64,000 nucleotides of DNA from NCBI GenBank assembly GCA_020025535.1, contig JAHHRY010000005.1, positions 45,454 through 109,453 on the forward strand, read 5' to 3'. The stretch comes from Oscillospiraceae bacterium (GTDB lineage: Bacteria; Bacillota; Clostridia; Oscillospirales; Oscillospiraceae). This document shows positions 25,100 through 34,456 of the stretch, piece after piece. Both the position numbers and the translations under genes were made by a program. The notes beneath the pieces were generated by a model. That model was given only the letters and a program-made list of their open reading frames with translations. It ran no database searches and was not told the origin of the DNA. Position 1 is the stretch's first letter, and each line of letters opens with the position of its first letter.

Positions 25100-25627
25100 T
25101 CAGTTGAATGATGGCTTCCTCTTTTTCCATTTCCTGATCTTTGTTCTGAATGTCCCAAAAGGTGCAACAGTATTCACATGAATAAATTTATAGACTTCCC
25201 ATACTGCCGTTTTTGTTGCCTCATCCGCCCAAGCCCTTTGATGTGGCTTAAACAGCTCGTCCTCTGTCATAGAGTCAATCATTTCATAGATAGCATTCAC
25301 ATTTTGATTCAATGCCGATCTAAGCTCTTCCAAGCTCATAGGGGAATAAGTATCTGTAAACCATTGATATAATTCCCCCAGTTGGTTCCACTTAAATTGT
25401 TCTGATGGCGTGCGAACCTTCAGCCCCAGTCTTTCATCACGTTCCCACTTTAACAAGAGGGACGTCCAGCCGACCTGATACGCAAGATTTTCAGCAGGCG
25501 TTCTATCCACTTCTTCGCATCTTTCATCCTTGCATTCTTCTGGTATGTCATCAAATTCTGAGACATATTTGCCATAGGCTTGTTTAATTGCATCCTTTAG
25601 TTCTTCTTTCGTTCCATATACTCTCAA
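25100..25627 (-). CDS. ClbS/DfsB family four-helix protein
   Basis: 175 residues. The family (formerly DUF1706) is recognised by a long N-terminal helix, then NLAYQVGWTSLLLKWE, FKWNQLGELYQWF and a C-terminal IHVNTVAPFGTFRTKIRKWKK. ClbS itself is a cyclopropane hydrolase protecting against colibactin; most relatives are uncharacterised. The start is a TTG at 25627 after AGAGGTGATC, because no ATG lies near the family N-terminus. Confidence 0.85.
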   Translation of the reverse strand: MRVYGTKEELKDAIKQAYGKYVSEFDDIPEECKDERCEEVDRTPAENLAYQVGWTSLLLKWERDERLGLKVRTPSEQFKWNQLGELYQWFTDTYSPMSLEELRSALNQNVNAIYEMIDSMTEDELFKPHQRAWADEATKTAVWEVYKFIHVNTVAPFGTFRTKIRKWKKRKPSFN

Positions 25628-25940
25628 AAAAAGATCACCTCTGTAAAGCCAAAAGATTTCTACTGCTTATCACTGTTAAGTATATCCCATATTCAGTATT
25701 TTTTCTACACAGATTTAAAGCACGGTGGCAAAGAATTGATTGGCAGTCCGGCTCAAAACACAAAGCCAAACCGCTGCACGCCTTTGCGTGCCTGCCGGAT
25801 TTCAAGTGCGGTATCAATAGCGAAGCCATCTTATAGAGCGTTGTACTGCCTTCACAGTTCCCCTGCCCTGTATATTTCAGGGCGACATTCGTCCGTGCAG
25901 CTATAGCAGATGAATCCGTCCCACAAAAAGCATTATCCCA
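25628..25940. other. No recognised gene
   Basis: About 310 bases with frames broken on both strands and a local base composition unlike its neighbours. It looks like coding debris; no motif is recognised. Confidence 0.4.
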
Positions 25941-25969
25941 TTGACAATAGTCCGTAATTGGACTATAAT
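25941..25969 (+). promoter_or_regulatory. Promoter of the ybaK-marR-uvrA-like operon
   Basis: Perfect TTGACA and TATAAT with a 17-base spacer. Confidence 0.9.
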
Positions 25970-25992
25970 ATAAAAAAGTCCGGTTACGGACT
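25948..25992. promoter_or_regulatory. Paired operators at the operon promoter
   Basis: TAGTCC-GTAATT-GGACTA (25948-25965) fills the -35/-10 spacer, and AGTCCG-GTTA-CGGACT (25977-25992) covers the start of transcription. Both share AGTCC/GGACT arms. The operon encodes a MarR regulator, the likely ligand. Confidence 0.75.
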
Positions 25993-26039
25993 ATATGCAG
26001 ACAGCAAATTATTCGCAGCAATTGTCAGGAGGATTTACA

Positions 26040-26513
26040 ATGGATAACAACACCGGTGCAATCAGAGTATTAAACGAGAATCATATCGAATACTCCATTT
26101 GTGAATATCCTGAGGATGGTCCCGTAGCAGCGGTGGATGTAGCTGCCTATTTCGGAGATACGGCCGACCGGCTGTTTAAGACACTGGTCACCACCGATCA
26201 CAAAGGCGGATACTATGTGTTTTGTCTGCCCGGCGAGAAACGGCTGGATCTGAAAAAAGCAGCAGCGCTTGTTGGCGCAAAAAATCTGCAGATGCTGAAA
26301 CCGGATGTTTTTCAGGAACTGACCGGATATGTGCACGGTGGATGTTCTCCTTTGGGAATGAAAACGATTCTTCCCACGGTGGTGGATGCAAGTGCTCAAA
26401 AATGGGATTCCATCTTCCTTTCCGGAGGAAGAATCGGTCTTCTCATTGACCTTGATCCAAACGTTTTAAAAACTTTGGTGGATGCCAAATTTGAAGATAT
26501 TACGAAGGAATAA
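26040..26513 (+). CDS. YbaK-family aminoacyl-tRNA deacylase, second copy
   Basis: 157 residues with the family marks RLFKTLVTTD, FCLPGEKRLDLKKAAA, GYVHGGCSPLGMKT and FLSGGRIG. It is clearly homologous to the gene at 17902-18384 but diverged. First gene of a MarR-controlled operon, suggesting it answers a chemical stress rather than serving general proofreading. The start follows CAGGAGGATTTACA. Confidence 0.9.
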   Translation: MDNNTGAIRVLNENHIEYSICEYPEDGPVAAVDVAAYFGDTADRLFKTLVTTDHKGGYYVFCLPGEKRLDLKKAAALVGAKNLQMLKPDVFQELTGYVHGGCSPLGMKTILPTVVDASAQKWDSIFLSGGRIGLLIDLDPNVLKTLVDAKFEDITKE

Positions 26514-26543
26514 TTTGAATTGCGAAAAAGAAAGGAAAAATCT

Positions 26544-27056
26544 ATGGAATTCAAAGAATTAGCAGAAAAAAGATACTCCTGCAGAAAATTTTCTGACCGC
26601 AAAGTCGAAAAGCATCTGCTGGACCAGATCATAGATACCGCAATCGCAGCTCCCACGGCAGTCAATGCTCAGCCCTATAAAATCTTTTTGATGGATTCGG
26701 CAGAAGCAAAGCAGAATATTCACAAAGCGACCCGCTATACCTTTGGTGCAGACACCTTTCTGGTCATAGGCTGCCGGGAAGACCTGGGATGGGTAAGGCC
26801 TTCTGATCACCGGAATTTTTCGGATGTAGACGGCAGCATTGTTGCAACCCATATCATGATGGAAATTTACGATCTTGGGCTTGCAACCACCTGGGTCGGA
26901 CACTTTGATGCTCCTCTCCTGAAACAGCTGTATCCGCAGATGGCCGATTACGATTTAATTGCAATCTTCCCCATCGGTTACGCCGCAGAAGACGAGCAGC
27001 CTTCTCCCAGACATTATGACCGCAAAGGACGGGAAGCCGTTCTTGAAATTCTGTAA
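26544..27056 (+). CDS. Nitroreductase family protein
   Basis: 170 residues, a compact FMN-dependent nitroreductase. KRYSCRKFSDRKV is the FMN phosphate-binding N-terminus, followed by AAPTAVNAQPYKIF and GLATTWVGHFD near the C-terminal FMN contacts. Members reduce nitro groups, quinones or flavins with NAD(P)H. AGAAAGG precedes the ATG. It is the second gene of the operon, between ybaK and marR, suiting a role in detoxifying or activating a nitro or quinone compound. Confidence 0.9.
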   Translation: MEFKELAEKRYSCRKFSDRKVEKHLLDQIIDTAIAAPTAVNAQPYKIFLMDSAEAKQNIHKATRYTFGADTFLVIGCREDLGWVRPSDHRNFSDVDGSIVATHIMMEIYDLGLATTWVGHFDAPLLKQLYPQMADYDLIAIFPIGYAAEDEQPSPRHYDRKGREAVLEIL

Positions 27057-27088
27057 CGGCGCACAGCTCATTTTAAGGAAGGTTCAGA

Positions 27089-27514
27089 ATGAATAAAGAA
27101 TTGTCCAAATGGAACAGACTGATCAAAAAACAGGATGAGGTGTACCACCGGTGCGCCAAAAGAGCCGGTCTTGCAGATGCCCAGTTCTGGGTTCTGTATG
27201 CCCTCTGCGAGGCACAGAAGCCGCTTTGTCAGAACACATTCTGCGAAAACTGGTGCTATTCCAAGCAGACCGTTTGTACAGCAGTAGCCAGCCTTGAGAA
27301 AGCAGGCCTTGTGCAGCTTGCCTTTGCAGAAGGCTCCCGCAAGCAGAAAGACCTTTTCCTCACCGAAAAAGGAGAAATGTTCTGCGATCAGCATATACGA
27401 TCCGTGCTGGAAGCAGAAGAAAAGGTCCTGCAGGCGCTTTCCGGTGAGGAACGGGAGCGTTTTTTTGCCGTGCTGGAAAACCTGCTGGACGGGCTTGACA
27501 GAGAACTGTCCTGA
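27089..27514 (+). CDS. MarR-family transcriptional regulator
   Basis: 141 residues with a winged helix: the recognition region CYSKQTVCTAVASLEKAGLVQLAFAEG followed by the wing RKQKDLFLTEKGE. Cys is unusually frequent in the first 60 residues (four), which could allow redox sensing. TAAGGAAGG precedes the ATG. As third gene of the operon it probably represses its own promoter through the two AGTCC/GGACT sites; this is inference. Confidence 0.9.
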   Translation: MNKELSKWNRLIKKQDEVYHRCAKRAGLADAQFWVLYALCEAQKPLCQNTFCENWCYSKQTVCTAVASLEKAGLVQLAFAEGSRKQKDLFLTEKGEMFCDQHIRSVLEAEEKVLQALSGEERERFFAVLENLLDGLDRELS

Positions 27515-27648
27515 ACTTCCGGGCGTATGTGCTCCGCACGGAAAAGCAGGCTGTACATCAGAAGTACATCAGGCGGACGAAGCTTTTGTACCGCCATTGT
27601 CACGCCATCCCGTATGATGGATTACACATTGCAGAAGGAAGGTTTATC

Positions 27649-29904
27649 ATGCTGAAAGACAAAATTTGTGTTGTGGACGCGACGCAAAACAATTTAAAGC
27701 ACGTTTCTGTGGAGATTCCAAAGCACCAGATCACCGTGGTTACCGGCGTTTCCGGTTCCGGAAAAAGTTCTCTGGTGCTGGACACGATTGCGGCGCAGTC
27801 ACGCAGAGAACTCAATGATACATTTCCGAGTTTTGCTCAACGGTATCTGCCCAAATACAGCCGTCCCCATGTAGGACAGATCGACAGTCTGCCGCCAGCC
27901 ATTGTCATCGATCAAAAGAAGCCTTCCGGACAGGTTCGTTCCACTGTCGGAACCTATACGGATACCTATTCTTTGCTGCGGCTGCTGTTTTCCCGTGTGG
28001 GTGAACCTTTTGTCGGATACTCTGACGCCTTTTCCTTTAATCATCCGCAGGGAAGATGCCCGCGCTGTGACGGGCTGGGAGAAATTACGGAGCTGGATGT
28101 TCATAAGCTGGTGGATTTCGATAAGTGCCTGAATGATCCGGGCGTGATCCGCTATGTTGCTTATGAGCCGGGACAGTGGCACTGGCTGTATTACGGCGCG
28201 TGCGGATTATTTGATCCCAATAAGAAAATCAGGGATTTCACGCCGGAGGAACTGGATCTGTTCCTGTATCAGGAACCAATGACTCTCAAGAATCCCCCTC
28301 CCGAGTATTACAAAAACGGAAAATACGAAGGTCTCATGTACCGGATGAACAGAATGCTGAAGCGGGACGACGCCAAAGTACACTGGAAAAAGCTGGAGCC
28401 TCTGGTGACCCAGGGGGTCTGCCCGGAGTGTCACGGTGCCAGATTGAACGCCTCCATTTTGTCCTGTAAAATCGGCGGCAGAAACATCGCCGAAGTTACA
28501 AAAATGCCTCTGCAGGATATTCTGGAATGGCTGGAGCATATCCAGAATCCCATTGCCGTGGATATTATCAGCTCCCTTAGAAACAGAATTCAGGCACTTA
28601 TCGATATTGGGCTGGATTACCTTACATTGGATCGGGCAATGGGCACTCTGTCCGGTGGTGAAGCCCAGAGATGCAAAATCGCCAAATACAATAACTCCTC
28701 TCTTTCGGATCTGCTGTATGTGCTGGACGAACCCAGCGTCGGACTGCACAGCCACGACATCCACAGGCTGAGCGAGGCAATCATTGGCCTCAGGGACAAG
28801 GGCAATACGGTTCTGATGGTCGAGCATCACAAGGAAATGATGGAAATTGCAGACCATATTATCGACATGGGGCCGGGAGCGGGTGTCTCTGGTGGAGAAG
28901 TATTGTTTGAAGGCACTTATCCCGAACTGGTCGCCGGAAATACTTTGACAGGAGAACTTCTGCGTCAGCATAATGGTTTGAAAGAGAATCCCCGAGCTGT
29001 CAGCCAGTGGTTTTCTCTGGAGCATCTGAATCTGCACAATCTTCAGGATGTGTCCGTAAAACTGCCGAAGGGTCTGTTTACCGTAATCGCCGGTGTTGCC
29101 GGTTCCGGCAAAAGTTCCCTAATGGAAGCGTTTGCTGCACAGTCGAATGAAGAAGTAACGCTGATCAGCCAGAAAAACATTGGCATCAGTCTGCGTTCCA
29201 CTCCGGCGACCTATCTGAGTGTCGCAGATGACATTCGCCGTATGTTCGCCAAAGAAAGCGGCCAGCCAGTCGGAATGTTCTCATTTAACGGCGCAGGCGC
29301 CTGTCCAGTCTGTCAGGGCAAGGGCGTAATCATATCGGAAATGGCCTTCATGGACTCCGTAGAGACCGTCTGTGAAGCCTGCGGTGGACTGCGCTATTCC
29401 AGTGAAGCACTGCAGTACACGGTGGACGGTCTGAACATTGCACAGGTAATGGACATGACCATCCGTCAGGCAATGGAGCGTTTTGCAGGTACTGCCATTG
29501 CGGAAAAACTGAAGCCGTTATCGGATGTTGGACTGTTCTATCTCCACTTAAATCAGGCCTTGTCCACCCTGTCCGGCGGTGAATTACAGAGAATGAAGCT
29601 TGCCTCTCACCTCGGTCAAAAGGGGCAGATTCTAATTTTGGACGAGCCAACAGACGGCCTGCATTTGCAGGATGTGCAGAACATTATTGCTTTGTTTGAG
29701 GGAATCGTCGCAGAAGGAAACTCCGTATTCCTGATTGAACACAATCTGGAAGTCCTGAAGGCGGCGGATTATGTGGTGGAAATTGGCCCCGGAGGAGGCA
29801 CGGAAGGCGGTCACGTCATATTCAGCGGCACGCCTGCGCAGATGCTGGATTGTGAGCAGTCTGTCACCGCACCCTATTTAAAAGAGGCACTTAAAACACA
29901 TTAA
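27649..29904 (+). CDS. Short UvrA-like ABC ATPase
   Basis: 751 residues, shorter than UvrA of nucleotide excision repair (about 940). It has two ABC modules: Walker A GVSGSGKSS near residue 33 with signature LSGGEAQR, and a second GVAGSGKSS with LSGGELQR and LDEPTDGLH. Zinc-type Cys pairs CPRCDG, CPECHG, CPVCQG and CEACGG are kept. Short UvrA paralogs are often linked to resistance to DNA-binding drugs rather than repair with UvrB. Last gene of the MarR operon, closed by a strong terminator. Confidence 0.92.
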   Translation: MLKDKICVVDATQNNLKHVSVEIPKHQITVVTGVSGSGKSSLVLDTIAAQSRRELNDTFPSFAQRYLPKYSRPHVGQIDSLPPAIVIDQKKPSGQVRSTVGTYTDTYSLLRLLFSRVGEPFVGYSDAFSFNHPQGRCPRCDGLGEITELDVHKLVDFDKCLNDPGVIRYVAYEPGQWHWLYYGACGLFDPNKKIRDFTPEELDLFLYQEPMTLKNPPPEYYKNGKYEGLMYRMNRMLKRDDAKVHWKKLEPLVTQGVCPECHGARLNASILSCKIGGRNIAEVTKMPLQDILEWLEHIQNPIAVDIISSLRNRIQALIDIGLDYLTLDRAMGTLSGGEAQRCKIAKYNNSSLSDLLYVLDEPSVGLHSHDIHRLSEAIIGLRDKGNTVLMVEHHKEMMEIADHIIDMGPGAGVSGGEVLFEGTYPELVAGNTLTGELLRQHNGLKENPRAVSQWFSLEHLNLHNLQDVSVKLPKGLFTVIAGVAGSGKSSLMEAFAAQSNEEVTLISQKNIGISLRSTPATYLSVADDIRRMFAKESGQPVGMFSFNGAGACPVCQGKGVIISEMAFMDSVETVCEACGGLRYSSEALQYTVDGLNIAQVMDMTIRQAMERFAGTAIAEKLKPLSDVGLFYLHLNQALSTLSGGELQRMKLASHLGQKGQILILDEPTDGLHLQDVQNIIALFEGIVAEGNSVFLIEHNLEVLKAADYVVEIGPGGGTEGGHVIFSGTPAQMLDCEQSVTAPYLKEALKTH

Positions 29905-29984
29905 AGGAAACCTTATGCCGTTCGGTCCGTGCAGCTGAGGAAGCGTAATCTGCGCCATCTGTCATCCGGCATCTGACCGTCAAA

Positions 29985-30021
29985 AAGTCAAAACCTCCGG
30001 CTAAGCCGGAGGTTTTGACTT
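29985..30021. terminator. Strong terminator after the uvrA-like gene
   Basis: A perfect 17-bp stem, AAGTCAAAACCTCCGGC and complement, with a three-base loop; the AAAA/TTTT lies within the stem. Confidence 0.8.
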
Positions 30022-30077
30022 GATCATAGCGTTTTTCTTACAACCATCTGTTGGGCTGTTCTTGTATGGGGAGCACT

Positions 30078-31046
30078 TTAATATGCTTTTTTCAGTTTGC
30101 GCCGATAGCTGCGCGTACCCGGCTCTTCTTCCCAGGTAACAAGCAGCTGGCCCGATTCAATCAGGCGTTCTATCCGGCATGCAATCCATACGTCCGGCAT
30201 TCTAAGCTGTGCGCCGATCAGATTTCCGATTACCTTTGCTTCGTGGAACTCCTCCGGCTGACGGTCGATTTCCGCTTGAATCATTGCATCATAGTAGTCT
30301 TCCGAAACACTTTTAACTGTCCCGTTTTCTGCAATGCGAAGTCCTGCATTCTCCTGCTGCAGTCTGTGCCACAGCTGCGCTTGTCCGGAAAGAAAATCCG
30401 TCGAAACTTCTATCCGCAGCTCTCTGTCCAGACGCCCCCAGTTTGCAGGTTCTACTTCGGACCAGTCGTTCCACAAAACCGCTCCGCCTTCAGGCCTGTT
30501 GAATTTTTCCGGCAGCTGATTCAAATACACCTTTGCAGACAACAGGCCGTGTTCTTCCAGCTGCGCTGCAAGCCAGGCCAGCATACACCGGTCCTCAGAT
30601 GAAGTGCCAGCCCAAATACGCAGAGCTTCACCATTTTTTGCTCTTTCGCAGATTTTCGCCAAACGTATCCTGATATTCTTCAATCTGTTTTGCAAAGCTT
30701 CTCTTGCTTTCTCTGCCATATCGGCGGGCAAGTCAAAAAGCTCTCTTTCCATAAGCAGGTCTTCCCGTTTTTCCCAAAAGCTGTCCGGTGCGATATCCCC
30801 TTCACTCAGGCACAAATACAGTCCGAACACGTCTTCATGTTCGCCTTTCAGTACAACAGTATTTTCCCACGCTTTTTTCTCTTCGCGCCGAAGCTGCCGC
30901 TTCATCATCCAGATTTTCAGTTTGGATGGCTGCTTATTATCTTCAAAGGCAAAGCCTGCACAGGAAGGGCGAAACGGTCCTTCGCCCCAGCCTTGGGCAA
31001 TTTTCAATGTTCCCTCCGCACTGTTGGAAAAAACGACTTCTATCAT
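30078..31046 (-). CDS. DUF1835/DUF3658-type protein
   Basis: About 322 residues. The N-terminal MIEVVFSNSAEGTLKIAQ and the downstream layout resemble DUF1835, and the C-terminal third with VIGNLIGAQLRMPDVWIACRIERLIESGQL resembles DUF3658. Function unknown; members are common in Firmicutes and are cytoplasmic. An upstream in-frame ATG at 31079 would add 11 residues, but neither start has a strong ribosome site; the family usually begins at MIEVVFS. It appears monocistronic. Confidence 0.75.
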   Translation of the reverse strand: MIEVVFSNSAEGTLKIAQGWGEGPFRPSCAGFAFEDNKQPSKLKIWMMKRQLRREEKKAWENTVVLKGEHEDVFGLYLCLSEGDIAPDSFWEKREDLLMERELFDLPADMAEKAREALQNRLKNIRIRLAKICERAKNGEALRIWAGTSSEDRCMLAWLAAQLEEHGLLSAKVYLNQLPEKFNRPEGGAVLWNDWSEVEPANWGRLDRELRIEVSTDFLSGQAQLWHRLQQENAGLRIAENGTVKSVSEDYYDAMIQAEIDRQPEEFHEAKVIGNLIGAQLRMPDVWIACRIERLIESGQLLVTWEEEPGTRSYRRKLKKAY

Positions 31047-31204
31047 TTTCTGATGCACATTCTTTCTCTTTAAATTCATTTTGCCAATTCAGAGCTACAT
31101 AATATTGTATCCATAGATAGTCAAAAGCATCTGTTTTTCCTTTAAAGGCTAATAATTGTTGTGCTTAAATAGCAGATAATACCAAAATGCAAAAAAAGCA
31201 ACAA

Positions 31205-31960
31205 TCAACGACCACACTGATATCCCCTCCTGTATTTCGGTAAAAGTACTAATTCTCCACGTCCGTTTTCAGCAATGCGAGCCCATTCCAATACTGCAGC
31301 CAAGACGAATACCGGATCGAAAACAGAATCACCAATTCTGCTGCCACGGTATTGTGCAACAGCGCCAACAACTGTATTTACTTCGCAGCCGGATTCTCCC
31401 AGTCTATAGTTACGGCCATTTCCTTTTCTTGCTCTTCCTCCACAACTCTCAAGAAGATCAACAATAACATCGAATACCTCATATTCGTAAGCCGGTTTAA
31501 TCGGCAGCTTGTCACTGGTAAAGGATTTTCCATCTGCGGCAGCACAAATTTCACACGGAAGGCCTCTGGCGCTATAAACTGTCGCATGTCCGCCGCAATC
31601 AATGAGTTTTGCTTTGATTATTTCAGATGCTTTCATACTCGTTCTGTCCGCCACCAGATTGCTGATATTACATTCCACGGTTTCATCCTCCTTCTTATCG
31701 CACAGGTTCAGCATTTCCAGCAAATCATCCAGCTGCTTTTTGGCCGTCGGATAAGAAATCCCCAATTCAGCCTGAACATCCTTCAAATTACCTCTGAGTT
31801 TTAAAAATGTCAGCAGAAATTCATACTGACTGTCATTTAACTGGTCAAACCGGCTCAGATTAAAATCATTTTTCACCTCAGTCCCGCATTCCGGACATTT
31901 TAGCGAACTTATATACAGTGTTTCATGGCAGCACGGACAGGCTGAAATCAATCGTTTCAT
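31205..31960 (-). CDS. DUF2089-type HTH protein
   Basis: 251 residues. A zinc ribbon (CPCCHETLYISSLKCPECG) is followed by FLKLRGNLKDVQAELGISYPTAKKQLDDLL, a helix-turn-helix typical of DUF2089; the C-terminal 120 residues are unassigned. Zinc ribbon plus HTH suggest a DNA-binding regulator. The start at 31960 follows AGAGGTGATAAAC. The promoter just upstream carries a perfect palindrome over its -10 element, so self-repression is likely. Confidence 0.8.
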   Translation of the reverse strand: MKRLISACPCCHETLYISSLKCPECGTEVKNDFNLSRFDQLNDSQYEFLLTFLKLRGNLKDVQAELGISYPTAKKQLDDLLEMLNLCDKKEDETVECNISNLVADRTSMKASEIIKAKLIDCGGHATVYSARGLPCEICAAADGKSFTSDKLPIKPAYEYEVFDVIVDLLESCGGRARKGNGRNYRLGESGCEVNTVVGAVAQYRGSRIGDSVFDPVFVLAAVLEWARIAENGRGELVLLPKYRRGYQCGR

Positions 31961-31973
31961 GTTTATCACCTCT

Positions 31974-32008
31974 GATTACATTGTAATCCAATTTTCACTA
32001 TTTGTCAA
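31974..32008 (-). promoter_or_regulatory. Promoter with palindromic operator for the DUF2089 gene
   Basis: TTGACA (32003-32008) and TACAAT (31980-31985), 17-base spacer on the minus strand. A palindrome GATTACA-T-TGTAATC (31974-31988) covers the -10. Confidence 0.75.
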
Positions 32009-32211
32009 TATAGAGTTTAATATTATTTTTACTAATGCGGAAGAGATAAGTTTTTTGACATTCTATTTTACAGGATCACACTACTTTATCCAAGGCAGAT
32101 ATAATTAAACAACATAAATAACTGTATATCCCGCTGCCGTGATTTGCATATCGGAAAAACAGAATGCTAAATTAAAAACAGCCTTGCGTGTATTTCTTCT
32201 GTCCGTCCCAT

Positions 32212-32378
32212 AAATCCAAGCGCCCGGAGGCTTCCTGGTATACAGGGCCTCCGGGCGCTTCCTGAAATTTCTCTTCTGTGCTGTCAGAATTCTCTGACTT
32301 TCTATGGCTGCAGGTGCTCCTCAGACATCGGGAAAATCAATTTGCATACATCTGATCCGCCCCGTTTGCCGAATATAC
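32212..32378. repeat. Direct repeat, copy 1 (167 bp)
   Basis: About 98 percent identical by eye to 34806-34971, with three substitutions and one extra base. It holds a perfect 14-bp hairpin, AAGCGCCCGGAGGC and complement (32218-32260). Its end corresponds to the last codons of the small gene at 34931, so it is a copied gene tail without the gene. Confidence 0.9.
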
Positions 32379-32495
32379 CCGTACAATCGGCACCAATCAT
32401 GCACCAGATGTAGTATTGATTACAGTATACCTTAACCCGGCTGAACATTATCCTATATGATTTAAGAATTGTACCCCTGCGTGAATATATGCTCT

Positions 32496-33307
32496 TTAGT
32501 TTTTTGTAATTCCCAGTTTATAATCCTCAATGGACAGTGAATCACTTACTGCGTCAAATCGCTGATTCGAATGTACGGGAAGTTTCACCAAAGTTATCTC
32601 ACCGGTGGCAGCCACCGATATTGCTATGCCATTGTCAATCTTTGCATCTCCCTTTTTATTGTACCACTCAAATGTATACCTTAAGAAACCATAATCTCCG
32701 TCAGGGTATCCACACAAATCGTGGTACTTTCAGAAAAGTCAATATAGTCTCCAAACGCATCCACGAGAGCCTGATACACCTGTTCCGGAGTATCCTTGCT
32801 ATCAATATCCAGTCTGTAGATATATGGCACATCATCACCAGGAGGAGTGTTGATTGGACGCATAAGTATATGCGTCCTGCCATCGTCCAGCAACCAGAGA
32901 TGTTGCTCATCTTCCTTCCCATATCCGACAAATTGGTAGTAATGCTCTGTGTAATCTCCATCCTGACAATAAGCTGTGTACATGTATTTCATCTGATATG
33001 TCCTGTCTGCAATTTTATATTCTATTGTTGTGCCCACCTTTGTCAGATCCTCATTGATAACCAGCCCTATATCAACTGAATCACTATGATCACCCATGTC
33101 TCCCCAATGGTTTCCTATATCGATTTCCAGCATATCATCCGGCGGAATATTGAAGATTTGGTAGAGAATAAACGCAGCAGTCAGTGTTACACATACCGCC
33201 AGTACTGTCCATTTAATTCAGGAAGTATTCCTGGCAGATTTTGCGGTTTCCGGTGTTTCTGTCACGTCCCTGTCACTATTCATTGCGGACAAGTCATCAT
33301 TTTTCAC
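32496..33307 (-). pseudogene. Membrane-anchored protein, in-frame stop and frameshift
   Basis: Reconstructed product: a polar N-terminus (MNSDRDVTETPETAKSARNT), then TGA at 33218-33220, then in the same frame one membrane span (WTVLAVCVTLTAAFILYQIF) and an extracellular domain to residue ~240. A one-base shift near 32705 breaks the end: the lower frame resumes PDGDYGFLRYTFEWYNKKGD and ends at 32496. The start may be GTG at 33307 or ATG at 33283. No family recognised. Two separate lesions favour decay over sequencing error. Confidence 0.7.
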
Positions 33308-33481
33308 AGCACCTGAGAATTGTCAAAGTAGCGCAGATAATTGTGGCACTTTAAGCCTTTTACAGTTTCTTAGCGGCATGGGTCGCACTGAAGGTGACGG
33401 AAGATGCCGCTGCCCGTCACTCCATGCAAGTTTTCTACAAATCATCTAAAGAATTAATGTTATGTGGGGACCGATCAGGGT

Positions 33482-34006
33482 CTACCTCTTATAATAGATA
33501 AAACACTTCTCATCAATGTCTGTTACATCGTAGTCCTGTAACAAATAATTTTTATAATCCTCCCTTTCACATTCCTCGCTTGTATCATCTTTCAGCCAGA
33601 ATAATAAGGTATATCCTTCGTGCTCATCAGAGCCAATAAAAGTAATTTTTACAAAGCGCCGATAACGATCATATGAAATCATATATGGTTTCAGTTTGAA
33701 AAAGTCCACTATCAGAACACGGTCGGTATCATTAAACCATTTCAAATGCTTATCGTATGGAGAAGTTAAAGATGGATTCTCATACTCATTAATACGTCCA
33801 TTTTCATAAAACGCAGGAGTGTTGGAAACTACATCAACGACTATGTTAAACGCCTCCTTATTCTCCTTATATAATGCAATCACCTCATTCTGAGAATATA
33901 AGTTGGGTCTATATTCATTTTGGTGGGTGTTGCATTGAACCAGTAAGGCGGTACAGCACATAAGGCAACAGCATATAACAATCATAATCCAGTGTTTAGT
34001 CTTCAC
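33482..34006 (-). CDS. Lipoprotein of unknown function
   Basis: 174 residues. Hydrophobic Cys-rich signal (IMIVICCCLMCCTALLVQC) with a lipobox-like LLVQC at Cys25. The mature part is rich in Tyr, Asp and Glu (ENPSLTSPYDKHLKWFND, YDRYRRFVKITFIG). The start is a GTG after GGAGG at 10-base spacing; this ribosome site follows directly on the stop of the decayed gene upstream, so they once formed an operon. Function not recognised. Confidence 0.75.
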   Translation of the reverse strand: MKTKHWIMIVICCCLMCCTALLVQCNTHQNEYRPNLYSQNEVIALYKENKEAFNIVVDVVSNTPAFYENGRINEYENPSLTSPYDKHLKWFNDTDRVLIVDFFKLKPYMISYDRYRRFVKITFIGSDEHEGYTLLFWLKDDTSEECEREDYKNYLLQDYDVTDIDEKCFIYYKR

Positions 34007-34026
34007 GACAAATATACCTCCAAAAC

Positions 34027-34400
34027 TTAGGTACCAGGATTTAAAATCACATCAGCAATATCTGCCAACCAACTATCTAAGGGAATTCCATCATAACCTA
34101 TTTCGGGATAGTTAGGATAATCTTCTTTAAACATATCGAATCCTGTTTCTATATTCCAATGATCATTTTCATCATTACCATAATAAAGCTTCGTTTCATA
34201 CTCATTATCTCCCTTCTTCGTGTAAAAGGCATCAATACTGTATATTTACAATTCAAATTCCCTTTGAGACACATGAATTCTGCATTGGAATCACGCCTTT
34301 CTGAAATATAGGTAATTGCATTATGCTGACTGATATTTCTATTCTCAACACTCGTTATACTGCAAAATAGCAGCGCCAAAACACCACAGAAGGAGTTTAT
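34027..34400 (-). pseudogene. Decayed lipoprotein-like gene
   Basis: Two frames join into one product. The upper frame reads LALLFCSITSVENRNISQ and continues to about 34245. The lower reads YSIDAFYTKKGDNEYETKLYY and ends SWLADIADVILNPGT at a TAA (34027-34029). The junction needs a frameshift, and no good start codon remains. The hydrophobic N-terminus ending in Cys suggests a former lipoprotein. It precedes an intact lipoprotein gene. Confidence 0.65.
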
Positions 34401-34456
34401 TACGCAGTTCGGAGTCTCCCGTTGCCTTAGCTACATTTCCTCTCACACTGTATAAA

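Noticed and set aside
32218..32260. GC-rich 14-bp hairpin in the direct repeat as a terminator
   Set aside because: No T-tract on either strand, although the stem is perfect.
33218..33220. In-frame TGA as selenocysteine or recoded codon
   Set aside because: No hairpin of SECIS type seen after it, and the gene also has a frameshift, so decay is simpler.
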